Notes: generated by a model not told the origin, from the sequence alone. A stretch of DNA of 64,000 nt from an uncultured Clostridium sp. (GCF_947036855.1 NZ_CAMQRY010000002.1:19556-83555); one strand, 5' to 3'. Shown: positions 54,347 to 63,545, counted from the stretch's first letter. Made by a program: numbers and translations.

Positions 54347-54850
54347 ATGGAAGAGTTTTTAAGAGTTGGACAAATAATAAACACACATGGAGTAATGGGT
54401 GAAGTTAAAGTTATGCCACTTACTGATGATATGAAAAGATTTAAAGAATTAAAAGAAGTTTATTTAGATGGTAAAAAAGTTAAAATTGAAAATGTTAAGT
54501 TTTTAAAAGATAAGGTTGTTTTAAAATTAGATTGTATAACTTCTATGAATGAAGCAGAAAAATATAAGTTTAAAAGACCTTATCTTGAAGTTAAAAGAAG
54601 CGAGGCTGTAGAGCTTCCAGAAGATACTTTCTTTGTTACTGATTTAATAGGATGTACTGTTAAAGATACAGAAGATTTTGTTTATGGTGAAATAGCAGAA
54701 GTTATTAAAACAGGAAGCAATGATGTTTACTGGGTAAAAGGAAATAAAGAAATTTTAGTTCCTGTTTTAAAAGAATTTGTAAATGTAATAGATGTTAAAA
54801 GTAAAACAGTTATTATAAGACCTTCAGGAGAATGGAACCATGAAAGTTAA
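54347..54850 (+). CDS. rimM: Ribosome maturation factor RimM
   Basis: RimM assists 30S head assembly with S19. The 167-residue protein has the N-terminal RimM domain ([22 protein letters not shown]) and a C-terminal PRC barrel ([21 protein letters not shown], ending in IIRPSGEW). ATG 54347 follows AAGAGGTGA. The last 11 bases overlap trmD. Confidence 0.95.
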   Translation: MEEFLRVGQIINTHGVMGEVKVMPLTDDMKRFKELKEVYLDGKKVKIENVKFLKDKVVLKLDCITSMNEAEKYKFKRPYLEVKRSEAVELPEDTFFVTDLIGCTVKDTEDFVYGEIAEVIKTGSNDVYWVKGNKEILVPVLKEFVNVIDVKSKTVIIRPSGEWNHES

Positions 54851-55565
54851 TATCTTAACTCTTTTTCCAGGGATGTTTGATATATTTTCACATAGTATAA
54901 TGGGAAGAGCTGTAGAAAATAATATTTTAGATATAAAAGCTACAGATATTAGAGATTATACAAAGAATAAACATAAAAAAGTTGATGATTCTCCTTATGG
55001 CGGAGGAGCAGGTATGGTAATGGCACCACAACCTGTTGTTGATGCTATTAGAGATGTAAAAAAAACTAATAAGGGAAAGGTTATATTCCTTGGACCAAGA
55101 GGTAGAACCTTTAATCAAGAGCTTGCAGGTGAGCTTGCAAAGGAAGAAGAACTTATATTTGTTTGTGGACATTATGAAGGTATTGATGAGAGAGTTTATA
55201 AATATTTTGATATGGAAATTTCACTTGGAGATTTTATTTTAACAGGTGGAGAAATGGCAGCAATACCAGTAATTGATAGTATTTGTAGACTTATTCCAGA
55301 TGTTTTAGGTAAAGAAGAGAGCTTTCAGGAAGAGTCTTTTTATGATGGAACTTTAGAATATCCTCATTATACAAGACCTTTTGAATTTGAAGGTGATAGT
55401 GTTCCTGAAATTCTAATATCAGGTCATCATGAGAATATTAGAAAATGGAGAAGAAAAAAATCTCTTCTAATAACAAGACATAGAAGAAAAGATTTATTTG
55501 ATAAGCTTTCTTTATCAAAGGAAGATATCAAGTTGCTTAAAGATAAAGAGAAATTTGTTGATTAG
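54840..55565 (+). CDS. trmD: tRNA (guanine(37)-N(1))-methyltransferase
   Basis: TrmD makes m1G37 in tRNA and prevents frameshifting. The 241-residue SPOUT enzyme has [19 protein letters not shown], the SAM-knot segments [32 protein letters not shown] and [17 protein letters not shown] 54840 overlaps rimM, with AGGAG in the rimM end. Its stop codon overlaps the -35 of the rplS promoter. Confidence 0.96.
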   Translation: MKVNILTLFPGMFDIFSHSIMGRAVENNILDIKATDIRDYTKNKHKKVDDSPYGGGAGMVMAPQPVVDAIRDVKKTNKGKVIFLGPRGRTFNQELAGELAKEEELIFVCGHYEGIDERVYKYFDMEISLGDFILTGGEMAAIPVIDSICRLIPDVLGKEESFQEESFYDGTLEYPHYTRPFEFEGDSVPEILISGHHENIRKWRRKKSLLITRHRRKDLFDKLSLSKEDIKLLKDKEKFVD

Positions 55566-55586
55566 TATGTAAACATATGATACAAT
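55558..55586 (+). promoter_or_regulatory. Promoter of rplS
   Basis: TTGATT at 55558-55563, a 17-bp spacer and TACAAT at 55581-55586 with TGA before it (extended -10). It overlaps the trmD stop, giving rplS its own transcript. Confidence 0.7.
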
Positions 55587-55591
55587 AAATT

Positions 55592-55640
55592 TTGTGCTAG
55601 TACGGGCGTTCCTCTGGCAAACTATGTTTAAGAGCGTCAC
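55592..55640 (+). promoter_or_regulatory. Candidate L19 leader in the rplS 5' UTR
   Basis: The predicted transcript begins near 55593. It can fold into nested helices: GGCG with CGTC, CTCT with AGAG, and AAAC with GTTT around a TAT loop (about 55604-55638). The place, size and 5' UTR context match the known Firmicute L19 ribosomal leader class, which is thought to be bound by L19 for autoregulation. The match is from memory and by eye. Confidence 0.55.
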
Positions 55641-55669
55641 ATTATAATTAATCAAGGAGGGAATGCACA

Positions 55670-56020
55670 ATGAACGAATTAATAAGATCAATAGAACAAG
55701 AGCAAATCAGAACAGATATAGCTGAATTCCATGTAGGGGATACAGTTAAAGTTTACGTTAAAATCACTGAGGGTGAAAAAGAAAGAGTTCAAATGTTCGA
55801 AGGAACAGTTATCAAAAGACAACACGGAGGAATCAGAGAAACTTTTACAGTTAGAAGATTAATCAGTGGTATGGGTGTTGAAAGAACTTTCCCAGTTAAC
55901 GCACCTTCATTAGACAGATTAGAAGTTGTTAGAAGAGGTAAAGTTAGAAGAGCTAGATTATTCTACTTAAGAGATAGAGTAGGAAAAGCTGCTAAAGTTA
56001 AAGAATTAAGAATTAGATAA
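55670..56020 (+). CDS. rplS: 50S ribosomal protein L19
   Basis: L19 lies at the subunit interface (bridge B8). The 116-residue protein shows [29 protein letters not shown] and [38 protein letters not shown] 55670 follows CAAGGAGGG. Optimal codons are enriched, as in rpsP. A strong terminator follows. Confidence 0.97.
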   Translation: MNELIRSIEQEQIRTDIAEFHVGDTVKVYVKITEGEKERVQMFEGTVIKRQHGGIRETFTVRRLISGMGVERTFPVNAPSLDRLEVVRRGKVRRARLFYLRDRVGKAAKVKELRIR

Positions 56021-56039
56021 TTTAATCTAATTGATATAG

Positions 56040-56070
56040 AAAACAGGGGCTAGTGATAGCCCCGTTTTTT
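56040..56070 (+). terminator. Terminator after rplS
   Basis: A 7-bp GC-rich stem (GGGGCTA and TAGCCCC) with a GTGA loop, extended by AAAC/GTTT after a one-base bulge, followed by T6. Confidence 0.92.
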
Positions 56071-56127
56071 ATTATACGGATAATTTTGTACTTAACATAT
56101 ATATAAGATTTGAAGGGAGATACACAT

Positions 56128-57291
56128 ATGACAACAATACAATGGTTTCCAGGGCATATGGCTAAAACAAGAAGGAAATTAGAAGAAAATTTAGCACTTG
56201 TTGATGCAGTTATAGAAATTAGAGATGCAAGAATCCCAAGAGCTTCTATGAATCCAGAAATAGATAAAATTTGTGGTGATAAACCTAGAATAATACTTCT
56301 TAATAAAAGTGATCTAGCAAATTCTAATATAACAAGAGCATGGAGTAATGAATTAAATAATGCAACAACTACTGTTTTAGAAGTAAACGCTTTAAATGGT
56401 AAGGGAATGCAAACTATAAAACCTGCACTTGATGCATTATTAAAAGAAAAGCACGATAGATTGAAGAGAAAAGGTCTTGTAAAAATGGTTACGAGAGCTA
56501 TGGTTGTAGGTATACCAAATGTAGGTAAATCTACTTTTATTAATAAAATGGCTAAAAATAATATAGCTAAAACTGGAGATAGACCAGGACTTACTAAAAA
56601 TACTCAGTGGATTAAGACTAAACTTGATATTGATCTTTTAGATACACCAGGTGTTTTATGGCCTAAGTTTGAAGATAAGAGTATTGGTTATAATTTAGCC
56701 TTTACAGGTGCTATAAAAGACGAAATAATGGATACTGAAGAACTTGTTTATAAACTTATAGAGAAGTTAACTTTAGTAGCTCCAAATGAACTTAAAAAAA
56801 GATATGATTTAGACTATATATCTGATAATCCTATAGATAATTTAGATAGGATTGCTAAAAAAAGAGGATGTATTATGTCTGGTGGTAGAATAAATTATAA
56901 TAGAATTTCTGCTATATTCCTTGATGAATTTAGAGGTGGAGTTATAGGGAATATATCTTTAGAAGGTCCTCGTGATGTAATTGAAGAAGAGCAACTTGAT
57001 GATGTTGAAAAAACTGAAGAGCAAGTTACAAAAGAATATAAAAAAGCTAAAAAAGAAAAGAAGAAGTTAAAAGCTAGAATAGCTAGAGATTCAAGAGAAC
57101 TTCAAGAAACTCAAGATGCTAAAAAAGCTAAAAAAGATGCTAAAAAAACTAATTTCAAAGAGTATCAAGAGCTTAAAAAAGCAAAAGATGCAGCTGGTGA
57201 GAAAAAGAAAAAAGTAACATCTAAGAAGCCGGCAGCAAAAGGTACAAAGGGAATTAAAGATAGACGTGAAGCTAAAGATAAGAGAAGATAG
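56128..57291 (+). CDS. rbgA: Ribosome biogenesis GTPase RbgA (YlqF) with long basic tail
   Basis: RbgA is needed for late 50S maturation (L16 incorporation). ATG 56128 after AAGGGAGA gives 387 residues beginning MTTIQWFPGHMAKTRR. The circularly permuted G motifs are in order: NKSDL (G4, about 59), GIPNVGKST (G1, 128-136), a G2 Thr in GLTKNTQ and LDTPGVLWP (G3). The conserved domain ends near residue 281. A further about 106 residues are almost entirely Lys, Ala, Glu and Arg and have no counterpart in the about 282-residue Bacillus protein. The tail may bind rRNA. Confidence 0.94.
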   Translation: MTTIQWFPGHMAKTRRKLEENLALVDAVIEIRDARIPRASMNPEIDKICGDKPRIILLNKSDLANSNITRAWSNELNNATTTVLEVNALNGKGMQTIKPALDALLKEKHDRLKRKGLVKMVTRAMVVGIPNVGKSTFINKMAKNNIAKTGDRPGLTKNTQWIKTKLDIDLLDTPGVLWPKFEDKSIGYNLAFTGAIKDEIMDTEELVYKLIEKLTLVAPNELKKRYDLDYISDNPIDNLDRIAKKRGCIMSGGRINYNRISAIFLDEFRGGVIGNISLEGPRDVIEEEQLDDVEKTEEQVTKEYKKAKKEKKKLKARIARDSRELQETQDAKKAKKDAKKTNFKEYQELKKAKDAAGEKKKKVTSKKPAAKGTKGIKDRREAKDKRR

Positions 57292-57321
57292 ACTTTGATT
57301 AAGATATGTTAGGAGATATTT

Positions 57322-58140
57322 ATGGAAAGTTTAATAAATTCAATATTTGAAAATTTAAAAAATTACTCTTATAAGATTATAAATGATAGTGTTAAGAGTA
57401 TTGAAATTTCTACTGAAAATATGACTAATATAGAAAAGATAATTTCTTTATTAGTATTAGATGATAGAAAAAATGTTTCGACACTTGGAGTTAGACTTGA
57501 AAAAAATACTGAAAAATATAAAAGCGAAATTAAAAGAGTAAAAACTATGTATGAGTTTGATAGATTAGCAAAAGAGGGGAATTACCTTGCTGGAGTGGAT
57601 GAAGTTGGTAGAGGACCGCTTGCAGGACCAATAGTGGCTGCTGCAGTTATTTTAGATTTAGATAATATAGATGATATTATACTTGAGATAAATGATTCTA
57701 AGTTGTTATCAGAAGCTAAAAGAGAGCGATTAGCTAAGGAAATTAAAAAGAGAGCTATTGCATACTGTATATCTGAAAAATCAAATGATGAAATAGATAC
57801 ACAGGGATTATCATATTGTAATAATCAAATATTTATAGATAGCTGTCAGGGGCTTAATATAAATGTAGGAATGGTTTTATCAGATGGATACCTTATAAAG
57901 AATTATAATGGCTTAAATAAGGCTGTTATAAAGGGCGATAGAAAGAGTGCTTCAATAGCATGTGCATCTATTATAGCTAAGGTATATAGGGATAATTTAA
58001 TGAAAGAATATGATAGTGTATATACTGGTTATGATTTTTCAAATAATGTTGGGTATGGAACTAAAAAACACTTAGAGGGATTAAAAGAATTTGGCCTTAC
58101 TAAAATACATAGAAAAAGTTTTATAAAAAATTTGATTTAA
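57322..58140 (+). CDS. rnhB: Ribonuclease HII
   Basis: RNase HII removes ribonucleotides and RNA from DNA hybrids. The 272-residue protein has an N-terminal about 75-residue extension typical of Firmicutes, then the catalytic motifs GVDEVGRGPLAGPIVAAAV (Asp-Glu), NDSKLLSEAKRERL, and VIKGDRKSASIACASIIAKVYRD. ATG 57322 follows TAGGAG. It follows rbgA as in Bacillus. Confidence 0.96.
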   Translation: MESLINSIFENLKNYSYKIINDSVKSIEISTENMTNIEKIISLLVLDDRKNVSTLGVRLEKNTEKYKSEIKRVKTMYEFDRLAKEGNYLAGVDEVGRGPLAGPIVAAAVILDLDNIDDIILEINDSKLLSEAKRERLAKEIKKRAIAYCISEKSNDEIDTQGLSYCNNQIFIDSCQGLNINVGMVLSDGYLIKNYNGLNKAVIKGDRKSASIACASIIAKVYRDNLMKEYDSVYTGYDFSNNVGYGTKKHLEGLKEFGLTKIHRKSFIKNLI

Positions 58141-58143
58141 ATA

Positions 58144-58175
58144 AAAAACTCCTTATCATATGATAAGGGGTTTTT
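58144..58175. terminator. Bidirectional terminator between rnhB and yraN
   Basis: A near-perfect palindrome around CCTTATCATATGATAAGG, flanked by A6 and T5 runs, serves convergent rnhB and yraN. Confidence 0.82.
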
Positions 58176-58177
58176 AT

Positions 58178-58543
58178 TTATCTAAAAGCATCTTCTAAAT
58201 GATTGATTTTGTAATCTGAATTTGTGGGACTTAGAAATATTTCTATAACATCAAATCTAATATATCGATTGTATTCATTATTTTTATGGATATAATAGAG
58301 TGCTGTTTTTTTGATGTTTTTAATTTTATTAAAATTTATAGATTCTAAAGGTGTGCCAAATTTAAAATACATTCGAGATTTTACTTCTGTAAATACAAGG
58401 ATTTCTTTATCTAAACTTATTAAATCAATTTCACAATGCTTCGAGAAAAAATTCTTTTTTATAATTTTATGATTTTTTGAAATAAGATAATCACTTGCAA
58501 GACTTTCACCATAGAAACCTATTTTTTTATTAAGAGTTTTCAT
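58178..58543 (-). CDS. yraN: YraN family endonuclease-like protein
   Basis: A 121-residue protein of the UPF0102/YraN family, a Holliday junction resolvase-like fold of unproven function. It has the nuclease-type motif CEIDLISLDKEILVFTEVKSR (Asp and E-x-K). ATG at 58543 has AGGTGA before it on the minus strand and gives MKTLNKKIGFYGESLA, the family N-terminus. yraN next to rnhB is a frequent arrangement, but here it is inverted. It diverges from comM across 144 AT-rich bases. Confidence 0.9.
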   Translation of the reverse strand: MKTLNKKIGFYGESLASDYLISKNHKIIKKNFFSKHCEIDLISLDKEILVFTEVKSRMYFKFGTPLESINFNKIKNIKKTALYYIHKNNEYNRYIRFDVIEIFLSPTNSDYKINHLEDAFR

Positions 58544-58687
58544 TTTATCACCTATTTTAATTATTACCAAATTTTTGATTTTTAAGACTAAAATTTAGTT
58601 TGTTTGATAAATTTAGAATAAATGTTTAAAAACTTTAAAATAGGTTATTAATTTAATATGAATTAATTTTAAAGAAGAGGTGATTAT

Positions 58688-60205
58688 ATGGCAGTTACAC
58701 TACTTAGTGCAGCACATAGAGGGATTGAAGGAGTTTTAATTAGAATTGAGGTTAATATATCAAAGGGATTACCAGGGTTTAATATTGTAGGGCTTGCTGA
58801 TATATCGGTAAAAGAATCAAAAGAGAGGGTTAGAACTGCGATAGAAAATTCTAGTTATAACTTTCCTTTAGGGAGAATTACAGTTAATTTAGCACCAGCA
58901 AATATACCTAAAAAAGGGTCTTTTCTAGATTTAGCGATTGCGATTGCTATACTTGTTGAGAGTAATCAAATTAAAAATATTGAAAATGAAGAGTTTTTAT
59001 TTCTTGGTGAGCTTTCTTTAAATGGAGAGCTAAGAAAAGTAAATGGAGCTTTATCAGCGGTGATAGAAGCAAAGGGAAATAATATCAACAAAGTTATATT
59101 GCCTAGTGAGAATGTCGAAGAATGTAGGAATGTGAAGGGTGTAGAAATATACGGAATTAATAATTTAAAAGAAGTTATAGAGTTTTTAAATTATAGACAT
59201 TTATTACCTGAAAAGGAGTGTGAGTTTGAAGCTGTAGATGCAGAAATTTTAGAGTTTGATAGTATAAGAGGTCAAGATGGTGCAAAGAGAGCTCTTATGA
59301 TTTGTGCAGCAGGGGGACATAATATAATATTGCAAGGACCACCAGGGTGTGGAAAAACACTTCTTGCAAAATCATTGATAGAATTACTACCTAAAATGGA
59401 CTTTGATGAAGCTCTAGAGGTTAATAAAATTTATAGTATTAATGGTAAACTTAATGATGGTTTTATTAATAAAAGACCATTTAGAACACCACATCATACT
59501 ATAACTAAGGTAGGACTTCTTGGTGGAGGAAGAGAAATTTCTTTAGGAGAAATATCACTAGCACATAAAGGTGTAATATTTTTAGATGAACTTTTAGAAT
59601 TTGAAAGAAGTACTATAGAAGGACTTAGAGAACCTATAGAGAGTAAAAAAATAAGAATAACAAGAAATAAAGGAAGTATTGATTATCCAGCTGATTTTAC
59701 ATTTGTTGGAGCATTTAATCCATGTCCTTGTGGAAATTTTTTGAGTGGAATTGAGGGGAGAAAATGTATTTGTAGTGATGGGGCTATAAAGAAATATGAA
59801 AATAAATTATCAAAGGCTATGAGGGATAGAATTGATATATTTTCATTTGTTACATATGTTGATTATAGTAGTCTTCGAGAAGTGAATAATAAACCTAAAT
59901 TGGATGTTAAAAAGGCAATTGAAAAAGCGAGGTATTTACAAAAAGAGAGATATAAAAAACTTGGTATAAATACGAATTCTGAAATTGATTATAAGTATAT
60001 AGATGAGTATATTTTACTTAGCAAAGAAGCAAATTTACTACTACAGGAAATATATGAAAAATTTGCTGTAAGTAGTAGAGTTTTACATAAAATAATAAAG
60101 ATTTCTAGGACTATAGCTGATCTTGAAGATGCAGAAGACATAAGGGTTGAACATATATATGAAGCTTTAGGGTATAGAAAAAATATAAGGGGGGAAGTTA
60201 TATAA
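58688..60205 (+). CDS. comM: ComM/YifB family Mg chelatase-like ATPase
   Basis: ComM promotes branch migration during natural transformation; clostridial orthologs are annotated YifB. The 505-residue AAA+ protein has an N-terminal Lon-like domain (GLPGFNIVGLADISVKESKERVR), Walker A GPPGCGKTLLA, Walker B GVIFLDELLEF, and the cysteine cluster CPCGNFLSG-IEGRKCICS. ATG 58688 follows AGAAGAGGTGA. dprA starts directly after it, which supports a role in DNA uptake or processing. Confidence 0.94.
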   Translation: MAVTLLSAAHRGIEGVLIRIEVNISKGLPGFNIVGLADISVKESKERVRTAIENSSYNFPLGRITVNLAPANIPKKGSFLDLAIAIAILVESNQIKNIENEEFLFLGELSLNGELRKVNGALSAVIEAKGNNINKVILPSENVEECRNVKGVEIYGINNLKEVIEFLNYRHLLPEKECEFEAVDAEILEFDSIRGQDGAKRALMICAAGGHNIILQGPPGCGKTLLAKSLIELLPKMDFDEALEVNKIYSINGKLNDGFINKRPFRTPHHTITKVGLLGGGREISLGEISLAHKGVIFLDELLEFERSTIEGLREPIESKKIRITRNKGSIDYPADFTFVGAFNPCPCGNFLSGIEGRKCICSDGAIKKYENKLSKAMRDRIDIFSFVTYVDYSSLREVNNKPKLDVKKAIEKARYLQKERYKKLGINTNSEIDYKYIDEYILLSKEANLLLQEIYEKFAVSSRVLHKIIKISRTIADLEDAEDIRVEHIYEALGYRKNIRGEVI

Positions 60206-61273
60206 ATGAAGGATGAATTTAAAATTTGGTTTAGTATAATCCCAATATCAGTAAAGGCTAAAATTATGCTACTTAAATCTTGTGGAACTTGTGAAAATAT
60301 ATATGAAAATCGGGTGAAGTTATTTGAAAAAATACCAGCAAGAGATAAGGTGCTTAGTATAGATATAAAAAGTGAGATAATAAATAAAATATCTCTAGAT
60401 ATAGAGAGAGGAATATATAAATTAGTTATATATGGTGATAGCTTATATATAGAAGGTTTTAAAAATATTGAAGAACCACCATTTTGCATTTTTTATAAAG
60501 GCGATTTAGAAAAAATTAATAGAATGAAATTTTTGGGAATTGTTGGTTCAAGGAAAAACAGTGAGTATGGTGAAATAGTAACAAAGGAAATTGTAAGTAG
60601 TATAGCTGGTCAGTGTAATATTGGAGTTGTAAGTGGTGGAGCTATAGGAATAGATTCTATTGCACACTATGCAGCTATTGATAATAATATTTTTAATATT
60701 GCTGTTTTGGGTTGTGGGATTGATATTTGCTATCCAAAGTCAAATGTTTTATTATTCAATAAAATTATAGAGAATGGGGTTATAATAAGTGAGTTTCCAC
60801 CAGGAGAAAGTCCTATGTATTATAATTTTCCAAAAAGAAATAGATTGATAAGTGCAATTTCAGAGGCTATCATTGTTACTGAGGCAGGAGTGAGAAGTGG
60901 TGCTACTAATACAGCAATGCATGCCTGTATACAAAATAAGTCTGTTTATGCTGTGCCAGGGAATATAAATTCAGAAAATAGTAAAGGGTGTAATAAGTTA
61001 ATTAATGATGGTGCACTTGTATATCTTAATATAGAACAAGTTTTTAAAGAATTAGGATTATTTTATGAAATGGGCAAAAAAGATAAAAAATATGATATAA
61101 AATTAAAAATTCTGAGTGTATTAGGAGAAAAACCTGTGCATTTTGATAAAATTAGGGAAAAAATTAAAGTTGACAGTTGTATTATTAATGAGTTATTATT
61201 TGAAATGCAATTCAATAATGAGATTATTGGATTAATCGGAAATAATTATATGAAAATATTACGAAAAAATTAG
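60206..61273 (+). CDS. dprA: DNA processing protein DprA
   Basis: DprA loads RecA on incoming single-stranded DNA. The 355-residue protein has an N-terminal helical region, the Rossmann core GIVGSRKNSEYGEIV, VVSGGAIGIDSIAHYAA and VTEAGVRSGATNTA, and a C-terminal winged-helix region (about 295-352). ATG 60206 follows GGGGGG immediately after comM; the pair is translationally linked. A comM-dprA-topA order is conserved in Firmicutes, whether or not the organism is transformable. Confidence 0.94.
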   Translation: MKDEFKIWFSIIPISVKAKIMLLKSCGTCENIYENRVKLFEKIPARDKVLSIDIKSEIINKISLDIERGIYKLVIYGDSLYIEGFKNIEEPPFCIFYKGDLEKINRMKFLGIVGSRKNSEYGEIVTKEIVSSIAGQCNIGVVSGGAIGIDSIAHYAAIDNNIFNIAVLGCGIDICYPKSNVLLFNKIIENGVIISEFPPGESPMYYNFPKRNRLISAISEAIIVTEAGVRSGATNTAMHACIQNKSVYAVPGNINSENSKGCNKLINDGALVYLNIEQVFKELGLFYEMGKKDKKYDIKLKILSVLGEKPVHFDKIREKIKVDSCIINELLFEMQFNNEIIGLIGNNYMKILRKN

Positions 61274-61305
61274 AGGGGGTGAAACTCCGAAATTCGGGGG
61301 TTACT
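61273..61305 (+). promoter_or_regulatory. topA ribosome binding site with hairpin between SD and ATG
   Basis: GAGGGGGTGA at 61273-61282 is about 24 nt from ATG 61306. Between them CTCCGA (61285-61290) and TCGGGG (61294-61299) form a 6-bp hairpin (one U-G pair) that ends 6 nt before the ATG. An in-frame GTG at 61279 would be almost inside the Shine-Dalgarno sequence and is less likely. Confidence 0.5.
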
Positions 61306-63396
61306 ATGGGTCAAAAATTAGTAATTGTTGAGTCACCAGCAAAAGCAAAAACAATAGAGAAGTATCTTGGTAAAAATTATGTTGTTGAGGCATCAATGGG
61401 ACATGTAAGAGATTTACCTAAGAGTCAATTAGGAGTTAACGTAGATGAGGATTATGCACCAAAGTATATTACTATAAGAGGTAAGGGCGAGCTTTTAACA
61501 AAGCTTAGAAAACTTGCTAAAAAAAGTGATAAAATATACCTTGCAACTGACCCTGATAGAGAGGGTGAAGCAATTTCATGGCATCTTGCAAATATTTTAA
61601 AGATAGCAGATGGTGAGAAATGCAGAATAGAATTTAATGAGATTACAAAGACAGCAGTTAAGGAATCAATTAAAAATCCAAGAGTTATAAATCAAGATTT
61701 AGTTAATGCACAGCAAGCTAGAAGAATACTTGATAGATTAGTTGGTTATGAGATAAGTCCACTTTTATGGAGAAATGTAAAGTGGGGATTAAGTGCTGGT
61801 AGAGTTCAATCTGCTATGCTTAAAATGATTTGTGATAGAGAGAAAGAAATTGAAGAATTCAATCCAAAGGAATATTGGAGTGTTGATATAAAACTTAAAA
61901 AAGATAAAAAGACTTTCCCAATAAGATTATCTACTAAGAATAAAAAGAAAGTAGAGATAAATAATCAGGAAGAGTCAGATGCTATAATAAATGATTTGAA
62001 TAAAGGTGAGTATCATGTTGAAACAGTTAAAGTTGGTACAAGAGCTAAGAAACCATTAGCACCATTTACAACTAGTACACTTCAACAAGATGCAAGTAAA
62101 AAATTGAATTATATGACTAAAAAGACAATGCAAATAGCACAACAACTTTATGAAGGTGTTGAAGTTAAGAAATATGGAACAGTTGGTTTGATAACATATA
62201 TGAGAACTGACTCAGTAAGAATTTCAAGTGATGCAAAGGATAAGGCAAAAGAATTTATTATAAATTCTTATGGTGAAGAGTATCTACCTAAAGAAGAAAG
62301 AATATTTAAAGGTAAGAAAAATATTCAAGATGCTCACGAAGCTATAAGACCAAGTTATGTAGAAATAACACCAGAAATTGCAAGAGTTAATTTATCAAGA
62401 GATCAGTATAAATTATATACTCTTATTTGGAATAGATTTATTGCAAGTCAAATGGAAAATTGTATACTGAATACAAATAGTATAAAAATTACTAATGGTG
62501 ATTATTTACTTAGAGCAAGTGGATCAAATGTAAGCTTTGATGGATTTATGAAAATTTATGATTACGTAAATTCAGATGATGAGCAAGATGTAATGCTTCC
62601 AAAAATAGTGGAAGGTGAAATATTAGAACTTGATACAATAGATGGTGTTCAACATTTCACACAGCCACCAAGTAGATATACTGAAGCATCTTCTGTTAAA
62701 GTTTTAGAGGAAAATGGAATTGGTAGACCAAGTACATATGTTCCTACTATAACAACTTTAGTTAGTAGAAAATATGTAAATAGAGAGAAAAAAGTATTAT
62801 CACCAACAGAGCTTGGAATAATAGTTAATGGTATAATATCAGAGTATTTCAAAACTATAGTTGATGCAGATTTTACAGCAGCTATGGAAAGTAAACTTGA
62901 TAGCGTAGAAGAAGGAAAACTTAAATGGGAAGAGGTTGTTGATGAATTCTTTAAACCATTAAGTGAAGATATCAAAAAGGCAGAGAGTGAAATATCTAAG
63001 ATAATTATAGAAGATAAAGTAAGTGATGTACCATGTGATAAATGTGGTAAAATGATGGTTGTAAAGCATGGAAGGTTTGGAGATTTCCTAGCATGTCCAG
63101 GATATCCTGAATGCGAAAATACAAAACCTATAGTTGAAACAGTTGAAGCTAACTGTCCAATCTGTGGTGGGGATGTTGTTGTTAAGAGAAGTAAAAAGGG
63201 AAATAGATTCTATGGATGTTCTAATTATCCAGATTGTACTTTTGTTAGTTGGAATGAACCAAGTAATACAAAGTGTCCTAAATGTAGTACATTTATGCTT
63301 AAAAAATATTCAAAAGCAAAAGGTCAATATTTAGAGTGCAGTGATAAGGAATGTAAAGAAAGAGTTGATATTCCTGAAGAAAAGAAAGAAGAATAA
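61306..63396 (+). CDS. topA: DNA topoisomerase I
   Basis: TopA relaxes negative supercoils. ATG 61306 gives 696 residues. The Toprim domain has VIVESPAKAKTIEKYLG and LATDPDREGEAISWHL. The active-site Tyr lies in GLITYMRTDS. The C-terminus carries three Cys4 zinc ribbons (CDKCGK with CPGYPEC, CPICGG with CSNYPDC, CPKCST with CSDKEC). It follows dprA and precedes codY, the standard Firmicute order. Confidence 0.97.
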   Translation: MGQKLVIVESPAKAKTIEKYLGKNYVVEASMGHVRDLPKSQLGVNVDEDYAPKYITIRGKGELLTKLRKLAKKSDKIYLATDPDREGEAISWHLANILKIADGEKCRIEFNEITKTAVKESIKNPRVINQDLVNAQQARRILDRLVGYEISPLLWRNVKWGLSAGRVQSAMLKMICDREKEIEEFNPKEYWSVDIKLKKDKKTFPIRLSTKNKKKVEINNQEESDAIINDLNKGEYHVETVKVGTRAKKPLAPFTTSTLQQDASKKLNYMTKKTMQIAQQLYEGVEVKKYGTVGLITYMRTDSVRISSDAKDKAKEFIINSYGEEYLPKEERIFKGKKNIQDAHEAIRPSYVEITPEIARVNLSRDQYKLYTLIWNRFIASQMENCILNTNSIKITNGDYLLRASGSNVSFDGFMKIYDYVNSDDEQDVMLPKIVEGEILELDTIDGVQHFTQPPSRYTEASSVKVLEENGIGRPSTYVPTITTLVSRKYVNREKKVLSPTELGIIVNGIISEYFKTIVDADFTAAMESKLDSVEEGKLKWEEVVDEFFKPLSEDIKKAESEISKIIIEDKVSDVPCDKCGKMMVVKHGRFGDFLACPGYPECENTKPIVETVEANCPICGGDVVVKRSKKGNRFYGCSNYPDCTFVSWNEPSNTKCPKCSTFMLKKYSKAKGQYLECSDKECKERVDIPEEKKEE

Positions 63397-63440
63397 CATT
63401 ATATAAAGTATGAACACTACTTGAAATGTTATCAATAATA

Positions 63441-63469
63441 TTGAAAACACTATAACACTATGATATATT
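63441..63469 (+). promoter_or_regulatory. Promoter of codY
   Basis: TTGAAA at 63441-63446 (5/6), a 17-bp spacer and TATATT at 63464-63469 (5/6) with a TGA extension. Start near 63476, giving a leader of about 70 nt. Confidence 0.7.
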
Positions 63470-63530
63470 ATGTATTAGAATTTTATGAATTTTAATGGTA
63501 TTTATATAAATAGGATTATAGTGTTTTTTT
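63444..63530 (+). terminator. Long-loop inverted repeat before codY (topA terminator?)
   Basis: AAAACACTATAA at 63444-63455 and its perfect complement at 63516-63527 flank a 60-nt loop, and the T-run continues to 63531. Only transcripts coming from topA contain both arms; the predicted codY transcript starts in the loop. Confidence 0.5.
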
Positions 63531-63545
63531 TAAGGAGGGGTTTTA

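Noticed and set aside
61279-61305. GTG start for topA giving nine extra residues.
   Set aside because: The GTG overlaps the Shine-Dalgarno sequence and the extra residues are not part of the usual TopA N-terminus; kept only as an alternative.
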